Shown here in pieces: positions 16,439 through 25,468 of a stretch of DNA of 64,000 bases (positions within the stretch are counted from its first letter, which is position 1; each line of letters starts with the position of its first letter). The position numbers and the translations under genes were made by a program. Under the pieces are notes generated by a model. That model was not told the origin of the DNA, searched no databases, and was given only the letters and a program-made list of their open reading frames with translations. The DNA is taken from positions 868,001 through 932,000 of the forward strand of contig NZ_FPAS01000001.1 in assembly GCF_900116425.1 (NCBI RefSeq), given 5' to 3'. The stretch comes from Lishizhenia tianjinensis. GTDB taxonomy: Bacteria > Bacteroidota > Bacteroidia > Flavobacteriales_D > Crocinitomicaceae.

Positions 16439-18031
16439 ATGAAGCACCAAACGGAAATAGAAAAAAGACGAACTTTTGGTATTATTTCTCACCCCGATGC
16501 CGGTAAAACAACCTTAACAGAAAAACTTTTACTTTTTGGTGGGGCCATTCAAACTGCAGGGGCGGTTAAAAACAACAAGATCAAGAAAACGGCTACGTCC
16601 GACTTCATGGAAATAGAGAAGCAAAGAGGTATCTCGGTTGCGACCTCTGTAATGGCTTTTAAATACAACGGTAAACAAATCAACATACTTGATACACCTG
16701 GTCACAAAGACTTCGCGGAAGATACTTACCGTACACTTACTGCAGTAGATAGCGTTATTCTTGTAATAGACTGTGCCAACGGTGTAGAGGCGCAGACAGA
16801 GAAATTGATGGAAGTATGTAGAATGCGAAATACACCAGTTATCGTTTTCATCAATAAAATGGACCGTGAGGGTAAAGATCCTTTCGATTTATTGGATGAA
16901 ATTGAAAGCAAACTAAATATTAAAGTTAGACCATTGGCATGGCCTATAGGTATGGGTGATAGATTCAAAGGTGTGTATAACATCTATGATGAAAACTTAA
17001 ACCTTTTCTCTGCCAACAAAACAAAAATTTCTGACGAAGTTGTTTCTTTCGATGATTTAAATAATCCAGAATTGGATGAATTAATTGGCGAAGAACCTGC
17101 AGAAGAATTGCGTTCTGAGCTTGACTTAATTAATGGAGTGTACGATGATTTTGATCCTGAGACTTACCTTTCAGGAGAAGTTGCTCCTGTTTTCTTTGGT
17201 TCAGCAGTAAATAACTTCGGGGTTAAAGAATTATTAGATGCCTTTGTTAGAATCTCTCCATCGCCAAGAGGTCGTGAAACAGACGTTAAGAAAGTAGAGC
17301 CTAATGATAACAAGTTCTCTGGTTTCGTATTTAAAATTCACGCCAACTTAGATCCTAAGCACAGAGATAGAATTGCCTTTTTACGTATCGTTTCAGGAAA
17401 ATTTGAACGAAATACTTTTTACCAACACATACGTTTAGGAAAGAAATTGAAATTCCCTAACCCTACTTCATTCATGGCTCAGGATAAATCTGTTGTAGAT
17501 GAAGCCTTCCCTGGAGATGTAGTTGGTTTATATGACTCTGGTAACTTTAAGATTGGTGATACATTAACGGAAGGAGAAGTAATGAACTTTGTTGGAATAC
17601 CATCTTTCGCTCCAGAAATCTTCCAAGAATTACAAAACTTAGACCCGATGAAGTCTAAACAATTGGATAAAGGTATTAAGCAGTTAATGGATGAAGGAGT
17701 AGCACAGTTATTCATTCAACAACCCGGTAACAGAAAGATTGTGGGTACAGTAGGACAACTTCAGTTTGACGTTATCTTGCACCGTTTAACCCATGAGTAC
17801 GGAGCGAAATGTTCCTTCACTCCTAAAAATTACCACACCGCTTGTTGGATAACCTCTGATGATGAAGCTAAATTAAAAGACTTCATGCGTGCTAAAACAG
17901 GTAACATTGCAGAAGATAAAGATGGAAACTTAGTTTTCTTAGCCGAAACGCCTTTCTTGTTGCAAATGGCAGAGAGAGACTATCCAGATATTACCTTCCA
18001 CAAAACATCAGAATTTAAAGTGAAAGCATAA
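16439..18031 (+). CDS. prfC: Peptide chain release factor 3
   Basis: RF3 is a translational GTPase that removes RF1/RF2 from the ribosome after peptide release. G1 [15 protein letters not shown], the G2 and G3 region DTPGHKDF and G4 NKMDREG are intact, and domains II and III reach the usual length (530 residues). The start is set at 16439 ([18 protein letters not shown]), matching typical RF3; an in-frame TTG at 16379 would add 20 residues. It is a single gene with a long structured leader and its own terminator. Confidence 0.95.
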   Translation: MKHQTEIEKRRTFGIISHPDAGKTTLTEKLLLFGGAIQTAGAVKNNKIKKTATSDFMEIEKQRGISVATSVMAFKYNGKQINILDTPGHKDFAEDTYRTLTAVDSVILVIDCANGVEAQTEKLMEVCRMRNTPVIVFINKMDREGKDPFDLLDEIESKLNIKVRPLAWPIGMGDRFKGVYNIYDENLNLFSANKTKISDEVVSFDDLNNPELDELIGEEPAEELRSELDLINGVYDDFDPETYLSGEVAPVFFGSAVNNFGVKELLDAFVRISPSPRGRETDVKKVEPNDNKFSGFVFKIHANLDPKHRDRIAFLRIVSGKFERNTFYQHIRLGKKLKFPNPTSFMAQDKSVVDEAFPGDVVGLYDSGNFKIGDTLTEGEVMNFVGIPSFAPEIFQELQNLDPMKSKQLDKGIKQLMDEGVAQLFIQQPGNRKIVGTVGQLQFDVILHRLTHEYGAKCSFTPKNYHTACWITSDDEAKLKDFMRAKTGNIAEDKDGNLVFLAETPFLLQMAERDYPDITFHKTSEFKVKA

Positions 18032-18039
18032 CAATATTA

Positions 18040-18072
18040 ACGGTCAACTTTTTAGAGTTGACCGTTTTTTTT
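18040..18072 (+). terminator. Rho-independent terminator of prfC
   Basis: A 10-bp perfect stem (18040-18049 with 18056-18065), a 6-base loop and a run of T residues. Confidence 0.92.
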
Positions 18073-18266
18073 AGTTAAAAACATTTCATCCCTACTTATC
18101 AACAAATCATCATTATTTAAGAAAAGCATCTCTCCATCTACCAGATATTGAGTAATATTGCAAAGGATTTAACCTCCATTTTTCTACTAAGACCTCAAAA
18201 AAACAGCTAACATTTTGCTATGCACTACTAATGTGCACATTAAAGGCGCGTATTAAATTATTTGAG

Positions 18267-19064
18267 ATGCTTAAGAAGATCATTCACCTATTAAAATGGC
18301 CATTAGGTTTATACCTTGCTGGATGTTTTTTTGCATTTATCGCACAAGAGAAGTTATTGTTTCATCCCAAAAAAGATGCAGAACAATACATCTACGATTT
18401 CCCCAATGCATACAAGGAAGTTTGGATAGAACAAGCCGATGGTATCTTAACACATGCCTTACACTTTAAAGTAGACCAACCTAAAGGAATAATTTTCTAT
18501 TTACATGGCAATGCAGGTTCTTTGTCTTCCTGGGGAGCTGAGGCCATTCAATATCTAAACCTTGGCTACGACGTTTTTATGCCCGACTATAGAGGGTTTG
18601 GTAAAAGTAAGGGGAACATCAATAGTCAAGAACAATTGTTTAACGACAACCAAACCGCCTACAATTGGGTGAAGAATAGGTATGCAGAAAATGAAATTAC
18701 TGTTATGGGGTACTCCATAGGTACGGCTATGGCAGCACACATTGCTTCAACTAATTCACCGCAACAGCTGGTACTGCATGCACCTTACTACAACATGGCA
18801 ACCTTGAGCAAGGAAAAAACTGTGATATTCCCAGAGTTTTTGGTGAAATATCCTTTCACCACGAATAAGTTTTTACAAAATTGTAAAATTCCCGTGCACA
18901 TTTTTCATGGTACAGCTAATAAAGTCATTCCATTTAGTCACACACAAAAATTACAAAATGAAGGACACCAAAACCTTCATACGTATCCCTTGATCAATCA
19001 GGGACATATTGGAATTAGCAAGAACCCTGAATATTTAAAAATCGTGAAGGAAAAGGTGCTGTAA
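18267..19064 (+). CDS. Membrane-anchored alpha/beta hydrolase
   Basis: Start placed at 18267 (MLKKIIHLLK) because the following hydrophobic stretch, residues about 8-26, looks like an N-terminal anchor; an in-frame ATG at 18231 would add 12 residues. The fold is shown by the oxyanion motif LHGNAG (80-84), the nucleophile elbow GYSIG (S150) and H247 in GHIG. At the usual acid position the sequence is HGTANKVIPF, with Asn where Asp is expected (G..D..VP). This resembles the Bem46-type family; substrate unknown. Confidence 0.85.
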   Translation: MLKKIIHLLKWPLGLYLAGCFFAFIAQEKLLFHPKKDAEQYIYDFPNAYKEVWIEQADGILTHALHFKVDQPKGIIFYLHGNAGSLSSWGAEAIQYLNLGYDVFMPDYRGFGKSKGNINSQEQLFNDNQTAYNWVKNRYAENEITVMGYSIGTAMAAHIASTNSPQQLVLHAPYYNMATLSKEKTVIFPEFLVKYPFTTNKFLQNCKIPVHIFHGTANKVIPFSHTQKLQNEGHQNLHTYPLINQGHIGISKNPEYLKIVKEKVL

Positions 19065-19184
19065 CTGTTAAAAAAGCGAAATCCTTTTTACTATTCTGTA
19101 AGATACTTCCTTATCCCAACACTGTGCGTAAGAATACCCCTTATTGTGCTTAATTTTCTTTGTATTATCGCCAAAAATTCAGAA

Positions 19185-19529
19185 ATGACATTTACACAAT
19201 ACTTAGAAAAATTAAAAAATCATCCTACAGAGGTGAGTTTTGAGGAAACAATAGCGCTTATTGATTCAAACTACAACTTCACACCTAATGCATTTACGAA
19301 TGGTACGTTAGAAAATGAAGTCGGACAAAACAATGGTTCTTGTAAAATCTTTGCTTTTGGAAAATTAAACAACTTAACTAAAGATGAAACTTTAGCATGT
19401 TTTGGAAAATTCTATTTCGAAGAAGTATTGAATGATCCTGAGGGAACGGGGCACCAAAACATTAGAAACTTCATGCTTCACGGTTGGGAAGGTATTCGCT
19501 TTAAAGGCGAAGCTTTAACTGCTATGTAA
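19185..19529 (+). CDS. HopJ type III effector family protein
   Basis: The 114-residue protein begins at 19185 (MTFTQYLEKLKNHP) and runs through the conserved HopJ-family segments FEETIALIDSNYNF, FTNG, NGSCKIFAFG and FEEVLNDPEGTGHQNIRNFM. The family name comes from a Pseudomonas effector, but short homologues are widespread in marine and free-living bacteria with no type III system. None is visible here. The molecular role is unknown; it is likely cytosolic and not an effector in this organism. An upstream in-frame ATG at 19146 is less likely. Confidence 0.85.
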   Translation: MTFTQYLEKLKNHPTEVSFEETIALIDSNYNFTPNAFTNGTLENEVGQNNGSCKIFAFGKLNNLTKDETLACFGKFYFEEVLNDPEGTGHQNIRNFMLHGWEGIRFKGEALTAM

Positions 19530-19542
19530 ACACCTATTTTAT

Positions 19543-19581
19543 GGGAGTGCATAGCTATTGAATTCTATATCAAGCACTCCC
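19543..19581. other. Hairpin downstream of the HopJ-family gene
   Basis: GGGAGTGC (19543-19550) pairs with GCACTCCC (19574-19581) around a 23-base AT-rich loop. It lacks a T-run, so it is either a weak terminator or a 3'-end stabiliser. Confidence 0.45.
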
Positions 19582-19658
19582 TTACAATTAAATTTCCGTT
19601 TATTAAAAAATCCATTTAAATTGCCGACGCGTATACATTTTAGTTCTCAAATTATATT

Positions 19659-20495
19659 ATGCATATTAAAACGGCAATCACCCTTTTTGTGCTCTGTTTT
19701 TCTACGCACCTACTGGCAAATTATGTAGTGTGTTTAAATCAAGAGCAAATCGATGAAGCAATGACTTTATTGAAATATCAACAAGATATTTATTATTCCC
19801 AGCAAGCTACACAAATAGAAGAGTACGAACGCATAGCCATAGATACTTTTTACAGTATAGAAAGCGAAGAATGCAAGGCAATCTATCTTGAAGGTGTATA
19901 TACCTCTGGAAATAGAAAACATCAACGCTTTGAACAAGAGTTAGATTTAGCCTACACATGGATACAAAAAGATGAAATAGGTGTTAATCTAGCTTTTCAA
20001 ATCCATATACCTGTTGTATATGCACCTGTAGATCCATTTTATTGGAAAAATTTAAAACCCTTGTATAAAGATGCTGGCAGGTCGCAATACAAAGAAGCGT
20101 ATGCCTTGGTAGATAGTATTCGTCTTCAATTGGGCCTCTCAAGTAACTTCAATATTTATAATAGTTCAGGACAAAAGGTTGTTCCGGATAGCGTCAACTA
20201 CGATTTCAATCTTTCCCGTTCAGAACTTGTTATTCATCAATATTTTGGAGAACAAGAAGAGAAACGTTTTATCGTTAATCTAAAACAGTGTTTTGATATT
20301 TCCTTTAAAGAATTTGGTGGACAGAAATCTCTTTACATACATGGGGCAAACTACAAGCAGTTTTATAAAAACAACGATCAAGTATCTTCTCTCCCCTTTT
20401 TGTACTTACGTGTAAATATAAATTCTAAGGTGGATACCGAAATAATTAAACAATTCGAACGACTTATAGATTTACTACAGCACTATCATTTTTAA
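19659..20495 (+). CDS. Secreted protein of unknown function
   Basis: A signal peptide (MHIKTAITLFVLCFSTHLLA) precedes about 258 residues without a family I recognise. The mature part begins with two cysteine-poor helices (EQIDEAMTLLKYQQDIYY), then beta-rich segments, e.g. VNLAFQIHIPVVYAP. Aromatic residues are common. No lipobox and no T9SS sorting domain are visible, so a periplasmic location is most likely. It is monocistronic, followed by a bidirectional terminator. Confidence 0.75.
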   Translation: MHIKTAITLFVLCFSTHLLANYVVCLNQEQIDEAMTLLKYQQDIYYSQQATQIEEYERIAIDTFYSIESEECKAIYLEGVYTSGNRKHQRFEQELDLAYTWIQKDEIGVNLAFQIHIPVVYAPVDPFYWKNLKPLYKDAGRSQYKEAYALVDSIRLQLGLSSNFNIYNSSGQKVVPDSVNYDFNLSRSELVIHQYFGEQEEKRFIVNLKQCFDISFKEFGGQKSLYIHGANYKQFYKNNDQVSSLPFLYLRVNINSKVDTEIIKQFERLIDLLQHYHF

Positions 20496-20500
20496 GCATA

Positions 20501-20530
20501 AAAAAAGGGCATTCAATGAATGCCCTTTTT
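20501..20530. terminator. Bidirectional terminator between convergent genes
   Basis: An 8-bp stem (GGGCATTC 20507-20514 with GAATGCCC 20518-20525), a 3-base loop, six A residues on the left and five T residues on the right. Confidence 0.9.
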
Positions 20531-20544
20531 AATTATTATGTTTC

Positions 20545-20967
20545 TTACTCTTCCTCTTGTGAAGCTTCAGTTGCTGTTTCTTCAACTGGTGCTGTTAAAC
20601 CAGCTTTGTGCAATAGGTTATACCACTGAAACAATTTTTTGATGTCAGATGGATAAACTCTTTCCTTATCGTAATCAGGTAAAACTTCTTCTAAAAAGCT
20701 TTCTAATTTAGACAAAGACTCCTTGTGAGATAACACTTGCTCATCAGCAACTTTTTCTCTGAACTTGATGTAAACCTCTTTTAAAGGAACATCTTCTTCG
20801 TACGTGTAAATAGAAATATCCTCTAATGCTGAAATTCTATCTGTTGCGTAAGCTGGAATTCTTTTGTTGTCGTTTAAAGCTTCTACGATAATGTTGTTCT
20901 TACCTTGTCCTACTACTTTAAAAAGTCCTGGACGACCTGATATTGATATTACTCCTTTGAGATTCAT
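20545..20967 (-). CDS. DUF5606 family protein
   Basis: The 140-residue protein matches the Bacteroidota family DUF5606: N-terminus MNLKGVISISGRPGLFKVV, IPAYATDRISALEDISIYT in the middle, and LPDYDKERVYPSDIKKLFQWYNLL near the end. The last 20 residues are Glu/Ala-rich and disordered. The first 50 residues look like a small beta barrel. No function is known to me; the cytosolic, compact form and wide conservation suggest a housekeeping role. It ends at a bidirectional terminator. Confidence 0.9.
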   Translation of the reverse strand: MNLKGVISISGRPGLFKVVGQGKNNIIVEALNDNKRIPAYATDRISALEDISIYTYEEDVPLKEVYIKFREKVADEQVLSHKESLSKLESFLEEVLPDYDKERVYPSDIKKLFQWYNLLHKAGLTAPVEETATEASQEEE

Positions 20968-21024
20968 ATTAAAGTTTGTTCAAATTTTTAAGGATTCAAA
21001 AATAATAAGTTAATGCCATATTAA

Positions 21025-23577
21025 CTATTCTCGAATAACTTTAATTGTATACGTTTTATTGTTTAAAACTATCTTACAAAGGTAAAGTCCCGTAGCTAAT
21101 TCCGATAAATCTATTTCAGATTTACCCAAAATCCCACTTTCAAAACCTGCTACCTTAGCACCTGTTATATTGGTAATTACACCTGAAAAGTCCTCTTGTT
21201 GAAAGTGCTCAATCGTAACCTTTCCTTGTGTAGGATTAGGATAAACCTTAAACATACTTTCCACTTCATCTTGAACTCCTAAATAGTAACGAATACTATC
21301 AGAATAAGCCCAACACCCATCATTACTCAAAGTACCCATGATGTAGGTACCATCAGTATTTATAACTAAAGTCTGGTTGGTTTCGCCCGTTAAAGGACTT
21401 CCGTTCATAAACCATTGGTAATTATTTGCAGCAGTAGAGGTTAACACATTACCATTTAAAGTAATTGAAGGTGTAGCAGGCATGGTTCCCACTGTTAAAC
21501 TTATTGTATCACTCAAACCTTCACAACCACGCTCATCCATCACGTAGGTAGCCCAAACACTATCTTCTTGCTGGGTAACCGTTAAGGTTACATTCGTTGA
21601 GTTATCATACCACTCCACACTTATAGGATTTCCATCAGGATAAACCAATGCGATTCCATCACAGACCACTGTATCGCCCAATAATTCCGCTTCGAAATAA
21701 GTACTCGCTGTTGCATCCAAGGCATTTACAATTCCATATCCAAATCCATTGTTGGGCAATGCCCCCATAAAGCTTTCTTCTCTGGCTGTATTCTGAATGG
21801 CAGCAATAAATTCTTCTGAAGATAAACGGTTACATTTCTCCAACATCAAAGCTCCAATTCCCGCTACAGTTGGAGAAGCCATAGAAGTACCTCCGTTTCT
21901 TGCATGGTAACCTCCACTATCCAAAAGAGGATAATAGCTCACGTTGTTTCTCAACCACTCCGGTGCTGCTCCTAATGTAACATTACCCGTAGCCGAAATA
22001 TTTGGTTTAATAACATCTAACCTTGAAGGTCCTTTACTTGAAGTCGAAGACAACTCACCGGGATATGCTCCCGCCCCTGCATTATAGGTATTGTAATTTC
22101 TATCTATGTGATGGGTTCTACACAGTGTATTTGCAACAGAAACTATCTTCTCTGAACAATTCCATGATGAAACGATGGATTGTTGCGCATCTGGTAAAAC
22201 GTAATTCGCTATCGCCGGCATTACCGCAGTTGAAGGTATATTTTCAACGATGGTACTCAACCCAAAACTCGCAGTACTCCATAAATCGTATTGACCAGAT
22301 CCTTTGGTCATAAATCTAAAATTATAAGTTGTAGAGTCTACTTGATTAAAGTAACCTTGAATATGAAAAGCTCCCCCTACTATCTCTGTATAAGTTATAA
22401 TCGTTGCTATTCTGTCACCATTTGCATTATAAATGGTATCGTTTTTAGGTGTTCCTACATTTACCAATGCTTGTCTAAAATTAGTACCCCCGGCATAAGT
22501 AAAATTATTTGGTCTATCCGCACCGTAGGCATAACTATAGGTTGCATCCGCGGTATCTGACCACAAGTCAAATAACACCGTGTTCGCTCCTCCTGCCCCA
22601 TTAGGATTGGCTTTTAACCATATAAATGAAGTATCTGATGTTGGGAAATTTCTAACGTGATAATTTCCTAATGCTCCTGAGTTACCAGCAGCTCCAACAA
22701 TCAATCTACCTCTTTTGGCATCTAACAATTGTTCCATCATCTCCGAAGCAGGATCATTTCCATCATGCGATCCTATGTAAGAACCTACACTTAAATTCAC
22801 CACTGCCGGTCTTCCCAAAGAATCTGCAACTCTGAAAACATAATCACAAGCATCTGCCACAGTCAAAGTCCAGTTTGGCAAAGAAAAATTGGTTTCTATA
22901 AAAATAATTTTTGTGTCAGGAGCCATCCCCATATTAGAGCCATTTGCTTTACCATTTCCACAACCTATTCCGGTTACAGTAGTTCCGTGAGCCGAACTTT
23001 CTTCTGTGTAAGGACAGGTTCCATCATTGATGCTGGCACTATCACAAACCTGACCGTAGCCATAAGCTGCAGGAGTATTTGGTCCTGTTCCCGCTCCTTG
23101 GTCCCAATAGCGAATAACCCTGTTATTTCCATTGTCATCTATAAAATCAGGGTGCGTAAAATCCAAACCTTGATCAACAAAACCTATGATAACTCCTTCT
23201 CCTGTATATCCCGTAGGTAAAGGACTCACTCCTTGATGGACTTGATCAACAAACAACAAAGCTCGAGCTGTATCATCTAGGGCTGTAGGATTAGAAAATT
23301 CTAAATAAAAATCACTCAATTTACCTGAATTGTACCCCTCATTAATAAGGTTGGGGGTGGCACTACACAAAATATAATCTTTGGTAATACTTTTAATCAA
23401 AACACCTTCTCGGTGTAGATAGTTCAAGTTGTTATAAGTATAAGGAACAGAAAAAGGAATAATCTCTTGTCCGTATTTTGCCATTACCTTGTCCCAATTG
23501 AATTTAGGAGATTGTCCGTATGCAATGCCTGCTATCAAAACAAAACAGAACATAAGGATTTTTTGCGCGTGTACCAT
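21025..23577 (-). CDS. Secreted subtilisin-like (S8) protease with T9SS type A sorting domain
   Basis: A signal peptide (1-21, ending AYG) and a pro-region lead to an S8 catalytic domain with D135 (GFVDQGLDF), H197 (SSAHGTTVTG) and Ser near 563 (GGTSMASPTVAG). A long insert of about 200 residues lies between His and Ser, as in Bacteroidota KP-43-like or Fervidolysin-type proteases. An Ig-like region follows, and the C-terminal 75 residues are a type A T9SS sorting domain (FKVYPNPTQGKVTIE ... DLSELATGLYLCKI). The protease should cross the outer membrane by T9SS and stay at the surface or be released. It diverges from a second S8 gene across 113 bp. Confidence 0.93.
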   Translation of the reverse strand: MVHAQKILMFCFVLIAGIAYGQSPKFNWDKVMAKYGQEIIPFSVPYTYNNLNYLHREGVLIKSITKDYILCSATPNLINEGYNSGKLSDFYLEFSNPTALDDTARALLFVDQVHQGVSPLPTGYTGEGVIIGFVDQGLDFTHPDFIDDNGNNRVIRYWDQGAGTGPNTPAAYGYGQVCDSASINDGTCPYTEESSAHGTTVTGIGCGNGKANGSNMGMAPDTKIIFIETNFSLPNWTLTVADACDYVFRVADSLGRPAVVNLSVGSYIGSHDGNDPASEMMEQLLDAKRGRLIVGAAGNSGALGNYHVRNFPTSDTSFIWLKANPNGAGGANTVLFDLWSDTADATYSYAYGADRPNNFTYAGGTNFRQALVNVGTPKNDTIYNANGDRIATIITYTEIVGGAFHIQGYFNQVDSTTYNFRFMTKGSGQYDLWSTASFGLSTIVENIPSTAVMPAIANYVLPDAQQSIVSSWNCSEKIVSVANTLCRTHHIDRNYNTYNAGAGAYPGELSSTSSKGPSRLDVIKPNISATGNVTLGAAPEWLRNNVSYYPLLDSGGYHARNGGTSMASPTVAGIGALMLEKCNRLSSEEFIAAIQNTAREESFMGALPNNGFGYGIVNALDATASTYFEAELLGDTVVCDGIALVYPDGNPISVEWYDNSTNVTLTVTQQEDSVWATYVMDERGCEGLSDTISLTVGTMPATPSITLNGNVLTSTAANNYQWFMNGSPLTGETNQTLVINTDGTYIMGTLSNDGCWAYSDSIRYYLGVQDEVESMFKVYPNPTQGKVTIEHFQQEDFSGVITNITGAKVAGFESGILGKSEIDLSELATGLYLCKIVLNNKTYTIKVIRE

Positions 23578-23690
23578 TTATAGTATATTTTAACCTTAGA
23601 ACGTAAATTTAAAGTAAAAGGTGTAAAAAAAGGGGTGAGATTAAAATAAAAATGGAATATTTGTAACTCGAAAATTATCATATAAAAACT

Positions 23691-25361
23691 ATGAAAAGAA
23701 GATTTTTAAAAATAATCTTACCGGCATTGGCAGTAACGTACTTTAGTTCTGCTTACGCACAGTTGAATGAAAAACCTTCAACAGAAGAAATCAAGAACTG
23801 GTATAACGGTGAAGCAGGAATGAATACAGAGGCTGCTTACAAAAAAATGAAGAAAAAAGAATCTTCAGAAGTTGTAGTAGCTGTAATTGATAGTGGTATA
23901 GATATAGACCACGAAGACTTACAGGGTCAAATCTGGGTAAACGCAGATGAGATTCCAGGAAACGGAATTGATGATGACAACAACGGTTACATCGATGATA
24001 TTCACGGATGGAACTTCTTAGGGAACGCAGATGGTACTAACCAAAACGAAACACGACTAGAGTTAACAAGACTTTACGCGCAATTGAACCCACGTTTTGC
24101 AAGTGTTACTGAAGCTGAAGTTTCTGCAGCAGAAATGGATGACTACAAACTTTACTTAGAAGTTAAAGCTGAATACGAAGCTACAAAGCAAAGATATGAA
24201 GCCATAGTAGCTAGATATAACACGTTAGCAAATGAAGTAATTCCTGCAGCTATGGCAGCAGCTGAAGAAGCTTTAGGAGCTGATTACACTTTAGAGCAAT
24301 TACAAAATTGGGAGCCAACTACAGAAGATGGTAACCAACACAAAAGCATCGCTTTAGAAGTGAAACAAGGAAACTTATCGGCTGAAATGTTAATGGGAGC
24401 TGTAGAAAGTCTTCAAGGAAGGTTACATGCAAACTACAACGCGTACTACGATGATAGATCTATCATAGGTGATAATCCTTACGACATTTTAGACGTAAAC
24501 TACGGTAACAACGACGTTGAAGGTCCTGACGCATTACACGGTACACACGTAGGTGGTATTATTGGTGCTGTTCGTGGAAACGGTAAAGGTGGTGACGGAG
24601 TTGCTGAGAATGTTAAATTGATGTCATTAAGAGCTGTTCCTAACGGAGATGAGCACGATAAAGATATCGCTTTAGCCATTCGTTATGCAGTAGATAACGG
24701 AGCACAAATCATCAACGGATCTTTTGGTAAGAACTACTCGCCAAACGGTAAGTGGGTTTACGATGCAATCAAATATGCAGAATCTAAAGGTGTATTATTT
24801 GTACACGCTGCAGGAAACGATCACAAAGATGTAGACGTAGAACCAAACTACCCTACTTCTTACTACCCTTTCCAAACAGAAGAGTTTTCTTTATACTTAA
24901 CTATTGGTGCTAGTTCTCGTTACTTGGCAACAGAGGTAGTTGACAGTATTACAGTTCCTTCTCAGTTGGCTGCAAGTTTCTCTAACTACGGACAAACACG
25001 TGTAGACGTTTTCGCTCCAGGTTTAGAAATTTACAACACAGTACAAGGAGATACTACTTACTTAGCAATTCAAGGTACTTCTATGGCATCTCCTATGGTT
25101 GCCGGAGCAGCTGCTTTCTTAAAGAGCTACTTCCCTGAATTGAATATGTTACAAATCAAGAACATCTTGTTAGAGACTGCTAAAACTTACGAGAATTTAG
25201 AAGTTGTTAAGCCAGGTGCTTCAATGAGAGATTTGAACAACATTGAAACGATTGCTTTCTCTAAGTTATCTGTAACTGGTGGAACAATAGATTTATTAGC
25301 TGCTACAGAAGCTGCTCAAAAATTATCGAAAGAATTAGCAAAGAAGAATAAGAAAAAATAA
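23691..25361 (+). CDS. Secreted subtilisin-like (S8) protease without a sorting domain
   Basis: A signal peptide (1-23, SSAYA) precedes the S8 domain: Asp D67 in AVIDSGIDIDHEDL, His near 283 in LHGTHVGG, Ser near 464 in GTSMASPMVAG. Between Asp and His is an insert of about 150 residues with an Ala/Glu-rich helical stretch (about 140-220), probably a coiled coil. The protein ends in KKNKKK with no T9SS domain, so it is likely periplasmic. Abundant C-ending Asn, Tyr and Lys-AAG codons, similar to purA and leucine dehydrogenase here, suggest strong expression. It may process periplasmic proteins, or the neighbouring protease. Confidence 0.92.
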   Translation: MKRRFLKIILPALAVTYFSSAYAQLNEKPSTEEIKNWYNGEAGMNTEAAYKKMKKKESSEVVVAVIDSGIDIDHEDLQGQIWVNADEIPGNGIDDDNNGYIDDIHGWNFLGNADGTNQNETRLELTRLYAQLNPRFASVTEAEVSAAEMDDYKLYLEVKAEYEATKQRYEAIVARYNTLANEVIPAAMAAAEEALGADYTLEQLQNWEPTTEDGNQHKSIALEVKQGNLSAEMLMGAVESLQGRLHANYNAYYDDRSIIGDNPYDILDVNYGNNDVEGPDALHGTHVGGIIGAVRGNGKGGDGVAENVKLMSLRAVPNGDEHDKDIALAIRYAVDNGAQIINGSFGKNYSPNGKWVYDAIKYAESKGVLFVHAAGNDHKDVDVEPNYPTSYYPFQTEEFSLYLTIGASSRYLATEVVDSITVPSQLAASFSNYGQTRVDVFAPGLEIYNTVQGDTTYLAIQGTSMASPMVAGAAAFLKSYFPELNMLQIKNILLETAKTYENLEVVKPGASMRDLNNIETIAFSKLSVTGGTIDLLAATEAAQKLSKELAKKNKKK

Positions 25362-25389
25362 TTTCTTTCTACTTTCTTTTAAATACTTG

Positions 25390-25419
25390 AAGGGATACGC
25401 AATATGTGTATCCCTTTTT
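25390..25419 (+). terminator. Terminator of the S8 protease gene
   Basis: AAGGGATAC (25390-25398) pairs with GTATCCCTT (25408-25416) over a 9-base loop and runs into T residues. Confidence 0.88.
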
Positions 25420-25468
25420 AGTTTAAAGATTTAGCTAAATTTGGAGAACTATTTGCTTACATAGAATT

